The translations under genes were made by a program, and so were the position numbers. 64,000 bases of DNA from Myxococcales bacterium (lineage in GTDB: Bacteria > Myxococcota_A > Polyangia > Nannocystales > Nannocystaceae): the NCBI GenBank assembly GCA_020633335.1, contig JACKDU010000002.1:496001-560000 (forward strand), in the 5' to 3' direction. The notes below the pieces were generated by a model, which did not search any database, was not told the DNA's origin, and saw only the letters and a program-made list of their open reading frames with translations. Positions 1-8,156 of the stretch are shown here, in pieces (the first letter of the stretch is position 1; the number at the start of each line of letters is the position of its first letter).

Positions 1-2
1 CG

Positions 3-281
3 ATCGCCGGGATCAACTCGCCGACCCGCTCCTCCGCGCTCTTCAATCACCTCTCCGAGCAGCTCCACAACGCGCTCGCGCGGGCTGAGGACGCGCCGGC
101 CAAGGGCGTCCGTCAGTTCGTGATCGAGGGCGACAACGGGATCTTCATCTTCGTGATCGAGATCGACGATCGCCACCGCTGGGCGATGACGCTCGACGGG
201 GCCCGGACCCAGCTCGGCCTGGTCTTCTCGTTCATCATCCCCGACATCCTCCCGCGCCTGACCAGCGCGCTCGGGGGATAG
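3..281 (+). CDS. C-terminal part of a hypothetical protein (gene cut by window edge)
   Basis: An open frame runs from the window edge to a TAG at 279-281, giving 92 residues of a C-terminal end. I do not recognise the family. The fragment has alternating hydrophobic stretches (FVIEGDNGIFIFVIEID, then LVFSFIIPDILPRL) that could be beta strands followed by an amphipathic helix, and no transmembrane span or signal. The codon use is the GC-rich third-position pattern of the neighbours, so it is probably real coding sequence. The start, full length and function cannot be seen here. Confidence 0.6.
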   Translation: MAGINSPTRSSALFNHLSEQLHNALARAEDAPAKGVRQFVIEGDNGIFIFVIEIDDRHRWAMTLDGARTQLGLVFSFIIPDILPRLTSALGG

Positions 282-313
282 CCGACGCGCCTTCGCCAGA
301 GACGGGCGCGGGG

Positions 314-333
314 CGGTGCCTCCCCGGGCACCG
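314..333 (+). terminator. Hairpin between the partial gene and the cobalamin adenosyltransferase
   Basis: CGGTGCC at 314-320 pairs perfectly with GGCACCG at 327-333 around a 6-base loop. There is no U-tract, so it may only be a weak or Rho-assisted terminator of the upstream gene. Confidence 0.3.
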
Positions 334-390
334 GCCGAGCAGCGATGAGGGCTGTCGCCGCGCCCAAGCCCTGCTACAAGAGGCGCCGCG

Positions 391-990
391 ATGGTCTACA
401 TCTCGAAGGTCTACACCAAGTTCGGCGACGACGGCCGGACGATGCTCGCCAACGGCGAGACCACCGACAAGGACTCCGCCCGGGTCATCGCCTACGGCGC
501 GGTCGATGAGCTCAACGCGATCGTCGGCGGGGTCCGCCTCGAGATCGCGCGGGAGCCCGCCCGGGCCGACCACGCGAGCTTCTGCGATCACCTCGACGCC
601 ATCCTCGAGCGGATCCAGCAGGAGCTCTTCGATCTCGGCGCCGAGCTCGCGCACCCCGGCGCGGCCGCCGGCGAGAGCAAGCTCAAGATCGAGGACCAGA
701 TGATCCTCCGCCTCGAGACCGAGCTCGACGCGCTCAACGATCGACTCCTCCCGCTGCGCTCGTTCGTGCTCCCCGGCGGTGGGCCGATCGCCGTCGCCGC
801 TCACCTCGCGCGGACCGTCTGCCGCCGGGCCGAGCGCGAGGCGGTGTCGCTCCGCCGGCTCGAACCCGTCCGCGGCGAGGCGATCCGCTACCTCAACCGC
901 CTCAGCGACTTCTTCTTCGTCCTCGCGCGGGCGGCCGCCGCCGAATTCCACCGCCCCGAGGTCCTCTGGGACTCCCGCCGCCAGCGCTGA
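391..990 (+). CDS. pduO: PduO-type cob(I)yrinic acid a,c-diamide adenosyltransferase
   Basis: Transfers the 5'-deoxyadenosyl group of ATP to cob(I)alamin to make coenzyme B12; a cytosolic enzyme. The 199-residue protein starts with the family's ATP-binding signature (VYTKFGDDGRTML near residues 6-19), followed by the SARVIAYGAVDELNA segment and the C-terminal helix bundle with FVLPGGG and RTVCRRAERE, all diagnostic of PduO-type ATP:corrinoid adenosyltransferases. The length is normal for the family. The start is ATG; no clear Shine-Dalgarno is present, and a TACAAG hexamer lies ten bases upstream. It stands apart from other B12 genes, although a uroporphyrinogen methyltransferase fusion lies about 32 kb downstream. 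Confidence 0.92.
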   Translation: MVYISKVYTKFGDDGRTMLANGETTDKDSARVIAYGAVDELNAIVGGVRLEIAREPARADHASFCDHLDAILERIQQELFDLGAELAHPGAAAGESKLKIEDQMILRLETELDALNDRLLPLRSFVLPGGGPIAVAAHLARTVCRRAEREAVSLRRLEPVRGEAIRYLNRLSDFFFVLARAAAAEFHRPEVLWDSRRQR

Positions 991-1000
991 CGAGCCGACG

Positions 1001-1219
1001 ATGACCGCCAAGCTCCGCAAATTCCGCTACGAGTTCCCGCCGACCGAGGCCCGCTTCATCGCCGCGCCGACGGCCGATGCGGCCGTCCTCTACATCCGCC
1101 GGGCCTACCCCCACAACACCCGCGACGTCCTCGCAACCCTCCGCGAGATTCCCCGCTGGCCGGAATTCTGGAAGACGCTCGATCATCAGGGGATGGTCCT
1201 GCCACCGAGCGACGACTAG
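1001..1219 (+). CDS. Small hypothetical protein, 72 aa
   Basis: The frame begins ten bases after the adenosyltransferase stop and encodes a basic-to-acidic 72-residue soluble protein with several aromatic residues (FRYEFPP, YIRRAY, RWPEFW). No signal, membrane span or recognised motif. The position close behind the previous gene on the same strand and host-like codon use support a real gene in the same transcription unit. A longer in-frame extension from 779 would lie inside the adenosyltransferase, so I choose the ATG at 1001. Function unknown. Confidence 0.55.
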   Translation: MTAKLRKFRYEFPPTEARFIAAPTADAAVLYIRRAYPHNTRDVLATLREIPRWPEFWKTLDHQGMVLPPSDD

Positions 1220-1292
1220 CGCCTGGCGCCGCGAGCTTCGCCCGCGCTTCGCCGACATCGAAGTAGCTCGGTCGCGCCAGAGCCGTCGCAGA

Positions 1293-1314
1293 CCTGTGAA
1301 CTCGCCTTCACAGG
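1293..1314. promoter_or_regulatory. Perfect inverted repeat upstream of the lipid cluster (possible operator)
   Basis: CCTGTGAA at 1293-1300 and TTCACAGG at 1307-1314 form a perfect 8-base inverted repeat with a 6-base spacer in the 257-base gap before the lipid cluster. There is no U-tract on either side, so an operator for a dimeric repressor (TetR or GntR style) is as likely as a terminator. No regulator gene is adjacent. Confidence 0.4.
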
Positions 1315-1380
1315 GGCCGATGCGAAATCGGGTGCACGCCTGGAATTGGCTTTCGCACGCGTTTTCGGGGGCCTCTGGGC

Positions 1381-1410
1381 TTGAGCTAGGCCGACGCCCT
1401 GCGCTACAGA
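1381..1410 (+). promoter_or_regulatory. Weak candidate promoter of the lipid cluster
   Basis: TTGAGC at 1381-1386 and TACAGA at 1405-1410 are separated by 18 bases and lie 66 bases before the first gene of the cluster. The matches to consensus are partial (4/6 and 3/6), so this is a tentative call. Confidence 0.25.
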
Positions 1411-1476
1411 GCATCCCGCGGCGGCTGGCCGCCGCCCGCCACTCTTTCCTCCTCTGCCAGCGCGATTCGACGGCCT

Positions 1477-2154
1477 ATGACCACCGCCAAGAGAGCAGCA
1501 TTCTTCCGCGCCGAGGGCGTCCTCCTGAGCCGCGGCGTGCTCGCTGCGACCGCCTACTACGCGGCCAACGCCCAGAAGTTCAGCGAGCGAGCCCTGCGAC
1601 TCGGGGTCGTCGCCCTCTCGGCGCCCCTCCAGGGCCTCCTCGGGCAGAACGATCGCACCCTCGCCAACCGCCTCGCCTTCCTCGCCGCCCGCGGGATGAG
1701 CGAGGACCGGCTCGCCGAGCTCGGGGAGGAGTACGCCGAGGACATGCTGAAGGACAAGATCCTCGACCAGGGGGTCGAGCTGATCAAGCGCGCCCGCGCC
1801 GAGGGCCACCGGATCGTCGTCCTCAGCGACAACATCGCCCAGATCATGGAGCCGCTCCTGCAGCACCTCCCGAAGATCGACGACCTCGTGTGCAACCACC
1901 TCGAGATCACCGACGGCGAGGCGACCGGCAAGCTCCTCGATCCGGTGATCGGCAGCCACGGCGACGGCAAGTGGGTGCAGGGCTACGCCGAGCGCCACGG
2001 CCTCGATCTCCGGGCCTGCGCGGCCTACGGCGCCCACGGGACCGACCTCCTCCTCCTCGCAGGAGTCGGTCGTCCCTGCGCCGTCAACCCGGACTTTACG
2101 CTCCGCCGCTCCGCCCGTGAGGCAGAGTGGCCGGTGATCGACTACCAGGAGTGA
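1477..2154 (+). CDS. HAD-IB-like protein, predicted catalytically inactive
   Basis: The 225-residue protein follows the SerB-like HAD-IB plan: an N-terminal strand where motif I belongs, a helical cap, motif II in IVVLSDN, and a C-terminal AAYGAHGTDLLLLAGVGRPCAVNPD region matching the family's motif IV. However, motif I reads FFRAEGVLLS where the family has a DxDGT-type sequence, so the nucleophilic Asp is Arg, and the usual GDS of motif IV is GAH. The protein probably binds rather than hydrolyses a phosphate ester, or has a structural role. HAD-IB domains often sit next to, or are fused with, acyl reductase and PlsC domains in lipid genes; here it opens the cluster, 32 bases before the acyl reductase. 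Confidence 0.75.
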   Translation: MTTAKRAAFFRAEGVLLSRGVLAATAYYAANAQKFSERALRLGVVALSAPLQGLLGQNDRTLANRLAFLAARGMSEDRLAELGEEYAEDMLKDKILDQGVELIKRARAEGHRIVVLSDNIAQIMEPLLQHLPKIDDLVCNHLEITDGEATGKLLDPVIGSHGDGKWVQGYAERHGLDLRACAAYGAHGTDLLLLAGVGRPCAVNPDFTLRRSAREAEWPVIDYQE

Positions 2155-2169
2155 GCGCCCCGGCGCGAG

Positions 2170-2182
2170 GAGGAGGAGGAGG
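2170..2182 (+). promoter_or_regulatory. Strong Shine-Dalgarno before the acyl reductase
   Basis: A run of AGG repeats (GAGGAGGAGGAGG) ends a few bases before the ATG at 2187. It fixes the start there rather than at an upstream in-frame ATG at 2127 that lies inside the previous gene, and it contrasts with the many leaderless-looking starts elsewhere. Confidence 0.65.
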
Positions 2183-2186
2183 AAGC

Positions 2187-3890
2187 ATGCGACGCCTATC
2201 GATCCACGAGAGCTACGCCGGCAAACACGTCCTGCTGACGGGGGCCTCGGGCTTCCTCGGCAAGGTCTGGCTGACGATGGCGCTCGAGGGGCTCCCGGAG
2301 ATCGCCAAGATCTACGTGCTCCTCCGCAAGAAGGCGCTGCGACCGGCGCGTGACCGCTTCGAGCGGATCGTCGCGACCTCGCCGGCCTTCAAGCCGCTCC
2401 ACGAGCGCTACGGCCGCGACCTCGCCCGCTTCATCAACGAGCGGATCGAGGTCGTCGACGGCGACATCTCGTCGCCCGGCCTCGGCCTCGACCCCGAGGT
2501 CGCCGCCCGCCTCCACCGCGACGTCGACCTCGTGATCAACTGCGCGGGCCTCGTCGACTTCGACCCCGATCTCCGCGACGCGCTGACGACCAACGTCGAC
2601 GGCACCCTCCACGTCGCCTCGTTCATGGAGCGCTGTCAGAAGGCCGCGCTCCTCCACATCTCGACCTGCTACGTCGCCGGCACCCGCAACGGGGTGATCG
2701 ACGAGACCCTGATCGCCGACTACGCGCCGAACGGCGAGCCCTTCGACGCGGCCGCCGAGCTCGCGGCCGCCCGCGCGCGGATCGACGAGATCATCGCCGA
2801 GCACGACGGCCCGGCGAAGGAGGCCGAGATCCACCTCGACGCGCTCAAGCACATCCGCGAGCGCCGCCTCGACCCCGACAACCCGACCCTGGTCCGCAAC
2901 ATCTCCCGCCGGATCAAGCGCCAGTCGATCAAGGACGCGATGATCGAGGAGGGCCAGTCGCGGGCCCAACGCTGGGGCTGGACCAACATCTACACCTACT
3001 CCAAGAGCCTCGCGGAGTCGGTGCTGGTCCCCTACCAGGGCAAGTTCCGCTTCTCGCTGCTGCGGCCGGCGATCGTCGAGTCGTCGCTCGCCTACCCCTT
3101 CCCGGGGTGGAACCAGGGCTTCAACACCTCGGGGCCGCTCTCCTACATGCTCGCCGGCTGGCTCCGCGAGCTGCCGATGCGCAAGGACAACCCCTTCGAC
3201 ATCATCCCGGTCGACTACGTGTGCACGGGGATGACGATCGCCGGCGCCGCCCTCCTCCAGGGCTGCCACGAGACCGTCTATCAGTGCGGGACCTCCGACA
3301 AGAACCGCCTCTCGATCGACCGCGCCTGCGACCTCACCGCGCTCGCCCACCGCAAGCACCTCCGCCGCAAGGGCGACACGGTCGTCGACCGGGTGATCCT
3401 CGCGCGCTGGGACGGGGTCCGGGCCGACGACATCGACCACACCCTCTCGGTCCCCAACCTCCGCCGCTTCACCCAGGGCGTCGCCCGGACGATGCGCGAG
3501 CTCCCGCGGCGCTGGCCGAAGGCGATCCGGCGGCGGGCCGAGAAGGTGGCCGAGCGCGCCGACAAGATCGACGAGTCCCTCGACACGATCGAGCACCTCA
3601 TCGACCTCTACCTCCCCTTCATCCACGACAACACCTTCGTCTTCCGGACGGACAACCTCCTCTCGTACGACATCGTCGAGCCCGAGCACCGCTGGGATCC
3701 GAAGGATCTCGACTGGCGCCACTACTGGATCAACGTCCACATCCCCGGGCTCCGGAAGTGGTGCTACCCGCTCTTTGAGGGCAAGACCCCGGAGTCCTAC
3801 AAGCCGCGCTACAAGTTCTCGCTGAGCGAGGGCGCGGAGACCAAGAGCGCCCCGGCGAGCGACGCTGAGGCCCAAGGAGAGGTCGGCTAG
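2187..3890 (+). CDS. Fatty acyl-CoA/ACP reductase, FAR type (NAD-binding_4 plus FAR-C-like region)
   Basis: Predicted to reduce an acyl thioester to the aldehyde or primary alcohol with NAD(P)H. The 567-residue protein has the Rossmann motif TGASGFLG at residues 18-25, the active-site YxxxK at Y269-K273 (YTYSK), and the downstream block RPAIVESSLAYPFPGWNQG that is typical of the male-sterility / FAR family. The C-terminal 90 residues (FVFRTDNL, then DWRHYWINVHIPGL) resemble the FAR C-terminal segment. No membrane span is evident. It is immediately followed, with no gap, by a second extended SDR. With the acyl ligases and ACP downstream it probably makes the fatty alcohol or alkyl chain for an ether-type lipid. 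The exact thioester donor (CoA or ACP) cannot be read from the sequence. Confidence 0.85.
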   Translation: MRRLSIHESYAGKHVLLTGASGFLGKVWLTMALEGLPEIAKIYVLLRKKALRPARDRFERIVATSPAFKPLHERYGRDLARFINERIEVVDGDISSPGLGLDPEVAARLHRDVDLVINCAGLVDFDPDLRDALTTNVDGTLHVASFMERCQKAALLHISTCYVAGTRNGVIDETLIADYAPNGEPFDAAAELAAARARIDEIIAEHDGPAKEAEIHLDALKHIRERRLDPDNPTLVRNISRRIKRQSIKDAMIEEGQSRAQRWGWTNIYTYSKSLAESVLVPYQGKFRFSLLRPAIVESSLAYPFPGWNQGFNTSGPLSYMLAGWLRELPMRKDNPFDIIPVDYVCTGMTIAGAALLQGCHETVYQCGTSDKNRLSIDRACDLTALAHRKHLRRKGDTVVDRVILARWDGVRADDIDHTLSVPNLRRFTQGVARTMRELPRRWPKAIRRRAEKVAERADKIDESLDTIEHLIDLYLPFIHDNTFVFRTDNLLSYDIVEPEHRWDPKDLDWRHYWINVHIPGLRKWCYPLFEGKTPESYKPRYKFSLSEGAETKSAPASDAEAQGEVG

Positions 3891-5036
3891 ATGGCAATCT
3901 TCCTCACCGGCGCGACCGGCTACATCGGCTCCTACGTCGCCTCGGGCATCCTCGAGCACTACCCCGACGCCCGCCTCGCCCTCCTGGTCCGGGCGAAGAC
4001 GCCGGCCGACGCCGAGAAGCGCCTCTGGCACTCGATGCAGCTCCACCTCGACTTCGAGCGCTTCATCGACCTCGTCCGCTCGCGCTGCGACATCTACCTC
4101 GGCGACCTCACCGAGCCCGAGCTCGGCCTCGATCACGAGGCCCGCGAGCGCCTGATCCACAGCGCCGACTCCTTCCTCCACATCGCCGCCTCGCTCAACC
4201 GGAAGTCGTCGAAGGCCTGCTTCAACGTCAACCTCCGCGGCACCCTCTCGGTGATCAAGCTCGCCCAGGCGGCCCACGCCCACCACGGGCTCCGCCGCTT
4301 CACCGACATCTCGACCGTCGCGGTCGCCGGCGAGCGCAAGGACGCGGTCGTCACCGAGGACGCGACCATCGACTGGGATCGCTCGGACTACGACCCCTAC
4401 GCCCGGACCAAGAAGTTCTGCGAGCACATGATCCACGAGCTCCTGCCGGACGTGGACGTCAAGGTGTGCCGGCCGAGCATCGTCCTCGGCGACTCGCGCT
4501 TCCCGGAGACCACCCAGTTCGACATGGTGCGGGCCTTCGTGATGCTCGCCAAGATGCCGGTGCTCCCCTTCGATCCCGCCTGGCGGGTCGACATCGTCCC
4601 CGCCGACTACGTCTCCAGGGGGATCATCGCGGCCCACATGCGCGAGCGGCCGAAGTACGACGCCTACAACCTCTCGAGCGGCGCCCTCTCGCTCACCTAC
4701 CGCGAGATCGTCGACCACATGGAGCGCCAGGGCCTCGGCGTCCGCCACGTCTTCGCGCCGCGCCTCGAGGGGACCTTCTCGGGGGCGGTCAACGCCCTGA
4801 TGAGCACCCCGCGCAAGTGGGGGGTCTCGCTGCCGGCCTCGCTGATGAAGGTCTTCCTCCCCTACCTGACCTTCAACACCGTCTTCGACAACTCCCGGGT
4901 GATCGACGAGCTCGGCGAGGCGCCGCGGCCCTTCACCGACTACGCCCTCCCGCTCTTCCGCTTCGCCAGCGAGGGCGGCTTCTCCTACCCCTACAAGCCC
5001 TGGCCCGGCGCGGTCTCGCCGCGCAAGGTCGCCTGA
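3891..5036 (+). CDS. Extended SDR / thioester-reductase-like NAD(P)-binding protein
   Basis: 381 residues, starting directly after the stop of the acyl reductase. TGATGYIG at residues 6-13 is the extended-SDR dinucleotide motif and Y170-K174 (YARTK) the catalytic pair; RPSIVLGDSR and DIVPADYVSRGI match the NAD-binding_4 / thioester reductase family. It could be the second reductase of a two-step acyl-to-alcohol route, or reduce a different intermediate such as a keto group on the lipid head. Translational coupling with its neighbours argues that it works in the same pathway. The family is secure, the substrate is not. Confidence 0.8.
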   Translation: MAIFLTGATGYIGSYVASGILEHYPDARLALLVRAKTPADAEKRLWHSMQLHLDFERFIDLVRSRCDIYLGDLTEPELGLDHEARERLIHSADSFLHIAASLNRKSSKACFNVNLRGTLSVIKLAQAAHAHHGLRRFTDISTVAVAGERKDAVVTEDATIDWDRSDYDPYARTKKFCEHMIHELLPDVDVKVCRPSIVLGDSRFPETTQFDMVRAFVMLAKMPVLPFDPAWRVDIVPADYVSRGIIAAHMRERPKYDAYNLSSGALSLTYREIVDHMERQGLGVRHVFAPRLEGTFSGAVNALMSTPRKWGVSLPASLMKVFLPYLTFNTVFDNSRVIDELGEAPRPFTDYALPLFRFASEGGFSYPYKPWPGAVSPRKVA

Positions 5037-5049
5037 GGCGGAGCCCGCG

Positions 5050-6525
5050 ATGACCAAGGCCCCGGCCAAGAAGAAGAGCCTCTGGGATCGGCTCAAGGAC
5101 ACCGTCGATCCTGACCGCGCGCTGATGGCGGTGACCGGGTCGTTCATCGAGGCGGTCGCGGTCAAGCGCGCCCTCGACGTCGACCAGGAGCGCTGGGCGC
5201 CCGGCAAGCCGCTCAAGCTCCTCTACGCCGGCTACGTCGGCACCCGCAACACCGGCGCCGACGTCCGGGTCGAGGAGATGATCCGGCAGATCCGCCACGT
5301 CGTCGGCGACGAGCACCTCGAGCAGACGATCATGACCGTCGATCCCGAGCTCAGCGCCGGGTACTTCAAGACGGTCCACCAGATCCAGATGCCGGCGGTC
5401 TTCCCCCGCTTCCTCTTTGAGGAGGTGCCGAAGCGCCACGGCGTCATCGCCTGCGAAGGCTCGATGTTCAAGTCGAAGTTCGCGAGCGCGCTGACCACCT
5501 TCATGGCCGGCGCCCTCGGCTTCGCCAACGCCGAGGACAAGCTCAGCGTCGGCTACGGCGCCGAGGCCGGGGCGATGATCCCGGCGCTCCAGGACTTCGT
5601 CCGCAAGCACTGCTCGAAGTCGCTGGTGATCTGCCGCAACGTGCCCTCCCGCGGGGTCCTCGGCGATCTCGGGGTCCGCACGAGCGCGGGCACGGACACC
5701 GCCTGGACCTTCGACCCCGCGCCGCTCAGCCGCGGCGCCCACCTCCTCCGCCAGGCCGGCTGGGACGGCAAGAAGAAGGTCCTCGCGCTCTGCCCGATCA
5801 ACCCCTTCTGGTGGCCGGTCAAGCCCGACCTCGCCAAGCTCGCGGCCCTCAAGTTCGGCGGCCAGTACAAGCTCGAGCACTACAAGTCGTTCTACTTCCA
5901 CGCGAACTCGGAGAAGATCGACCGCAAGCTCGAGACCTACATCCAGGCCTTCGCCGACGCGACCAACGCGTTCATGGAGGAGCGGAGCGACGTCTTCCCG
6001 ATCCTCGTCGGCATGGAGCAGCTCGACCGCCGCTCCTGCGAGATGGTCGCGCCCCTCCTCGACCACGGCGCGCCCCTCTTCATCTCCGACGAGCACAACA
6101 TGTACGACATGGTCTCGGTGCTCCGGAATTGCGCGATGATGGTCTCGTCGCGCTTCCACGCGATCGTCACCTCGATGCCCGGCCTCGTCGCCTCGGGCGG
6201 GGTGACGATGGACGAGCGGATCCGCAACCTGATGAACGACCGCGGCCACCCCGACCTCTTCCTCGAGGTCGACGAGGAGGACCTCGGCGACAAGATCCTG
6301 GCGATGCTCCGCCGCCTCTACGACGAGCGCGAGGGGCTGGCCGCCGACATCGGCCGGGTGATCCCGCAGCAGCTCGCGCTCATGGGGCAGATGGGGATCG
6401 ACTTCATGGACGAGCTCTGCCGGGTCTACCCCGAGTTCCCCCGCCGCGACCTCCCACGGACCTGGGAGGCCCACCTGCCGCCGCTGCCCCCTGCGGTCCA
6501 GCAGCTCATGGAGCGCTACGGATGA
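5050..6525 (+). CDS. Polysaccharide pyruvyl transferase family protein
   Basis: 491 residues of the PS_pyruv_trans family, which move pyruvate from phosphoenolpyruvate to a sugar as a ketal, and include CsaB. Visible family features are the N-terminal LLYAGYVGTRNTGAD segment, an acidic/glycine middle (GVIACEGSMFKSKF), and the C-terminal SSRFHAIVTSMP block containing the RFHA-type signature. No signal peptide. It sits inside the lipid operon, 13 bases after the SDR and overlapping the following acyl ligase by ATGA, so it probably decorates a lipid or glycolipid head group; members of this family are usually in capsule or S-layer polymer loci. Whether it transfers pyruvate or another group is unknown. 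Confidence 0.78.
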   Translation: MTKAPAKKKSLWDRLKDTVDPDRALMAVTGSFIEAVAVKRALDVDQERWAPGKPLKLLYAGYVGTRNTGADVRVEEMIRQIRHVVGDEHLEQTIMTVDPELSAGYFKTVHQIQMPAVFPRFLFEEVPKRHGVIACEGSMFKSKFASALTTFMAGALGFANAEDKLSVGYGAEAGAMIPALQDFVRKHCSKSLVICRNVPSRGVLGDLGVRTSAGTDTAWTFDPAPLSRGAHLLRQAGWDGKKKVLALCPINPFWWPVKPDLAKLAALKFGGQYKLEHYKSFYFHANSEKIDRKLETYIQAFADATNAFMEERSDVFPILVGMEQLDRRSCEMVAPLLDHGAPLFISDEHNMYDMVSVLRNCAMMVSSRFHAIVTSMPGLVASGGVTMDERIRNLMNDRGHPDLFLEVDEEDLGDKILAMLRRLYDEREGLAADIGRVIPQQLALMGQMGIDFMDELCRVYPEFPRRDLPRTWEAHLPPLPPAVQQLMERYG

Positions 6526-8156
6526 GCTTCATCGACACCATCTTCGAGTCCCTGCGGGCCGCCGGCGATCGGCCGGCGCTGGTCGAGATCCACGGCAAGG
6601 AGCGCAAGACCGCGGCCGCCAGCGAGCTCCTCGGGCTCGCCGCCCACGTCCGCGGCTTCCTCAAGGCCGCCGGGGTGAAGCCCGGCGACCGGGTCGCGCT
6701 CTTCGCCCCCAACTCGATCCGCTGGGTCGCCTGCGACCTCGGGATCCTCGCGGAGGGCGGGATCGTCGTCCCCCTCTACGCCCGCCAGGATCCCAAGGAG
6801 CTCGCGGTGATGACCCGCGACTGCGCGCCGGTGCTCCTCATCGCCGCGACCCAGGAGCTCGCCGACGCGATCGCCGAGGCCTGGCCGGAGCACGGCCAGA
6901 TCGCGCTCTTCGACGAGGTCTTCGCCGCCGAGCCCCTCGCCGCCCCGCTCCACGATCGCGGCGCCGACGATCCGGTCACGCTGATCTACACCTCGGGGAC
7001 CAGCGGCGAGCCCAAGGGCGTGATCACCACCCGGGCCAACGTCGACTACATGATCCCGCAGACGGCCGCGAGCCTCGGCGAGATCACCGGCTCGCGCGGC
7101 GCCCCGGACAAGGTCTTCCACTACCTCCCCTTCTGCTTCGCCGGGTCGCGGATCATGCTCTGGACCCAGCTCCACCGCGGGAACCCGCTGATGATGTCCA
7201 GCGACCTGACCAACCTGGTCCAGGAGATGGGCACCGCGGATCCCCACTACTACCTCAACGTCCCGGCGCTCCTCGAGCGGGTCAAGACCGGGGTCTACAA
7301 CAAGCTCCGCGAGCGCGGCGGCTTCGTCTTCACGATCTACGCCAAGGGGGTCGCCGGCGCGCGGGCGATCATCGACGGCAAGGCCGGCCTCGGCGATCGC
7401 CTCTTCGCCGCCCTCGCCGGCAAGCTGGTCTTCCCCAAGATCAAGGCGCAGATCGGCCCCAGCCTCGAGTTCCTGATCTGCGGCTCGGCGCCGCTCTCCG
7501 AGGACACTCAGCGCTGGTTCGAGATCATCGGCGTCCCGGTCTACCAGGTCTACGGCCTCACCGAGACCACGGCGATCGTGACGATGGACAAGCCCGGCCA
7601 GGCCGTCCCCGGCCGGGTCGGCCACGCGCTCCCTGGCCTTGAGCTCAGGCTCTCTGACGAGGGCGAGCTCCTGATCCGCGGGCCCAACATCTTCGCCGGC
7701 TACTGGAACAAGGCCGAGGCGACCGCCGAGACCCTCCAGAGCGGGTGGATGCACACCGGCGATCAGGCCGAGGTCGACGCCCAGGGCAACTACAAGATCA
7801 TCGGACGGGTGAAGAACATCCTGGTCCCCGAGTCGGGCCACAACATCGCCCCCGAGCCGATCGAGCAGAAGCTCCTGGAGCACCTCCCCGGCGCCGAGCA
7901 GGCGGTGCTGATCGGCCACGCCCGCCCCTACCTGACGGCGATCGTCACCGGCAAGGTCGACGCCGCGGCGATCCAGGCGGCGATCGACAGGGTCAACGCC
8001 GAGGTCCCGCACTACCGCAAGATCCGCAAGTACCTCCACGTCCCCGAGCCGCTGACGATCGAGAGCGGCCTCCTCACCGCCAACCAGAAGCTCCGGCGGC
8101 GGGTGATCGAGAAGCACTTCCTCGCCGAGCTCGATCGGCTCTACGCCTCGTCATGA
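6522..8156 (+). CDS. AMP-dependent long-chain acyl synthetase/ligase (first of two)
   Basis: Activates a fatty acid as acyl-AMP and passes it to CoA or an ACP. In 544 residues it shows the P-loop TLIYTSGTSGEPKG, the YGLTET adenine-binding motif, the hinge region MHTGDQAEVDAQGNYKIIGR and a C-terminal NQKLRRR lysine that fits the acyl-AMP-forming Lys. The start ATG at 6522 overlaps the preceding stop (ATGA); a longer frame upstream would lie inside the pyruvyl transferase. It also overlaps the following crotonase by four bases. With a second ligase on the other side of a free ACP, one of the pair may load the ACP, but the sequence alone does not say which. Confidence 0.88.
   Translation: MSFIDTIFESLRAAGDRPALVEIHGKERKTAAASELLGLAAHVRGFLKAAGVKPGDRVALFAPNSIRWVACDLGILAEGGIVVPLYARQDPKELAVMTRDCAPVLLIAATQELADAIAEAWPEHGQIALFDEVFAAEPLAAPLHDRGADDPVTLIYTSGTSGEPKGVITTRANVDYMIPQTAASLGEITGSRGAPDKVFHYLPFCFAGSRIMLWTQLHRGNPLMMSSDLTNLVQEMGTADPHYYLNVPALLERVKTGVYNKLRERGGFVFTIYAKGVAGARAIIDGKAGLGDRLFAALAGKLVFPKIKAQIGPSLEFLICGSAPLSEDTQRWFEIIGVPVYQVYGLTETTAIVTMDKPGQAVPGRVGHALPGLELRLSDEGELLIRGPNIFAGYWNKAEATAETLQSGWMHTGDQAEVDAQGNYKIIGRVKNILVPESGHNIAPEPIEQKLLEHLPGAEQAVLIGHARPYLTAIVTGKVDAAAIQAAIDRVNAEVPHYRKIRKYLHVPEPLTIESGLLTANQKLRRRVIEKHFLAELDRLYASS

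Noticed and set aside
282..390. Possible cobalamin riboswitch before the adenosyltransferase gene
   Set aside because: The 109-base gap is too short and contains only a simple hairpin; no conserved B12-box-like segment is seen.
2196..5216. A 1006-residue open frame on the minus strand opposite the two reductase genes
   Set aside because: Very GC-rich codon use keeps the complementary frame open; the plus-strand frames carry complete SDR motifs and overlap coupling, so the antisense frame is a shadow.
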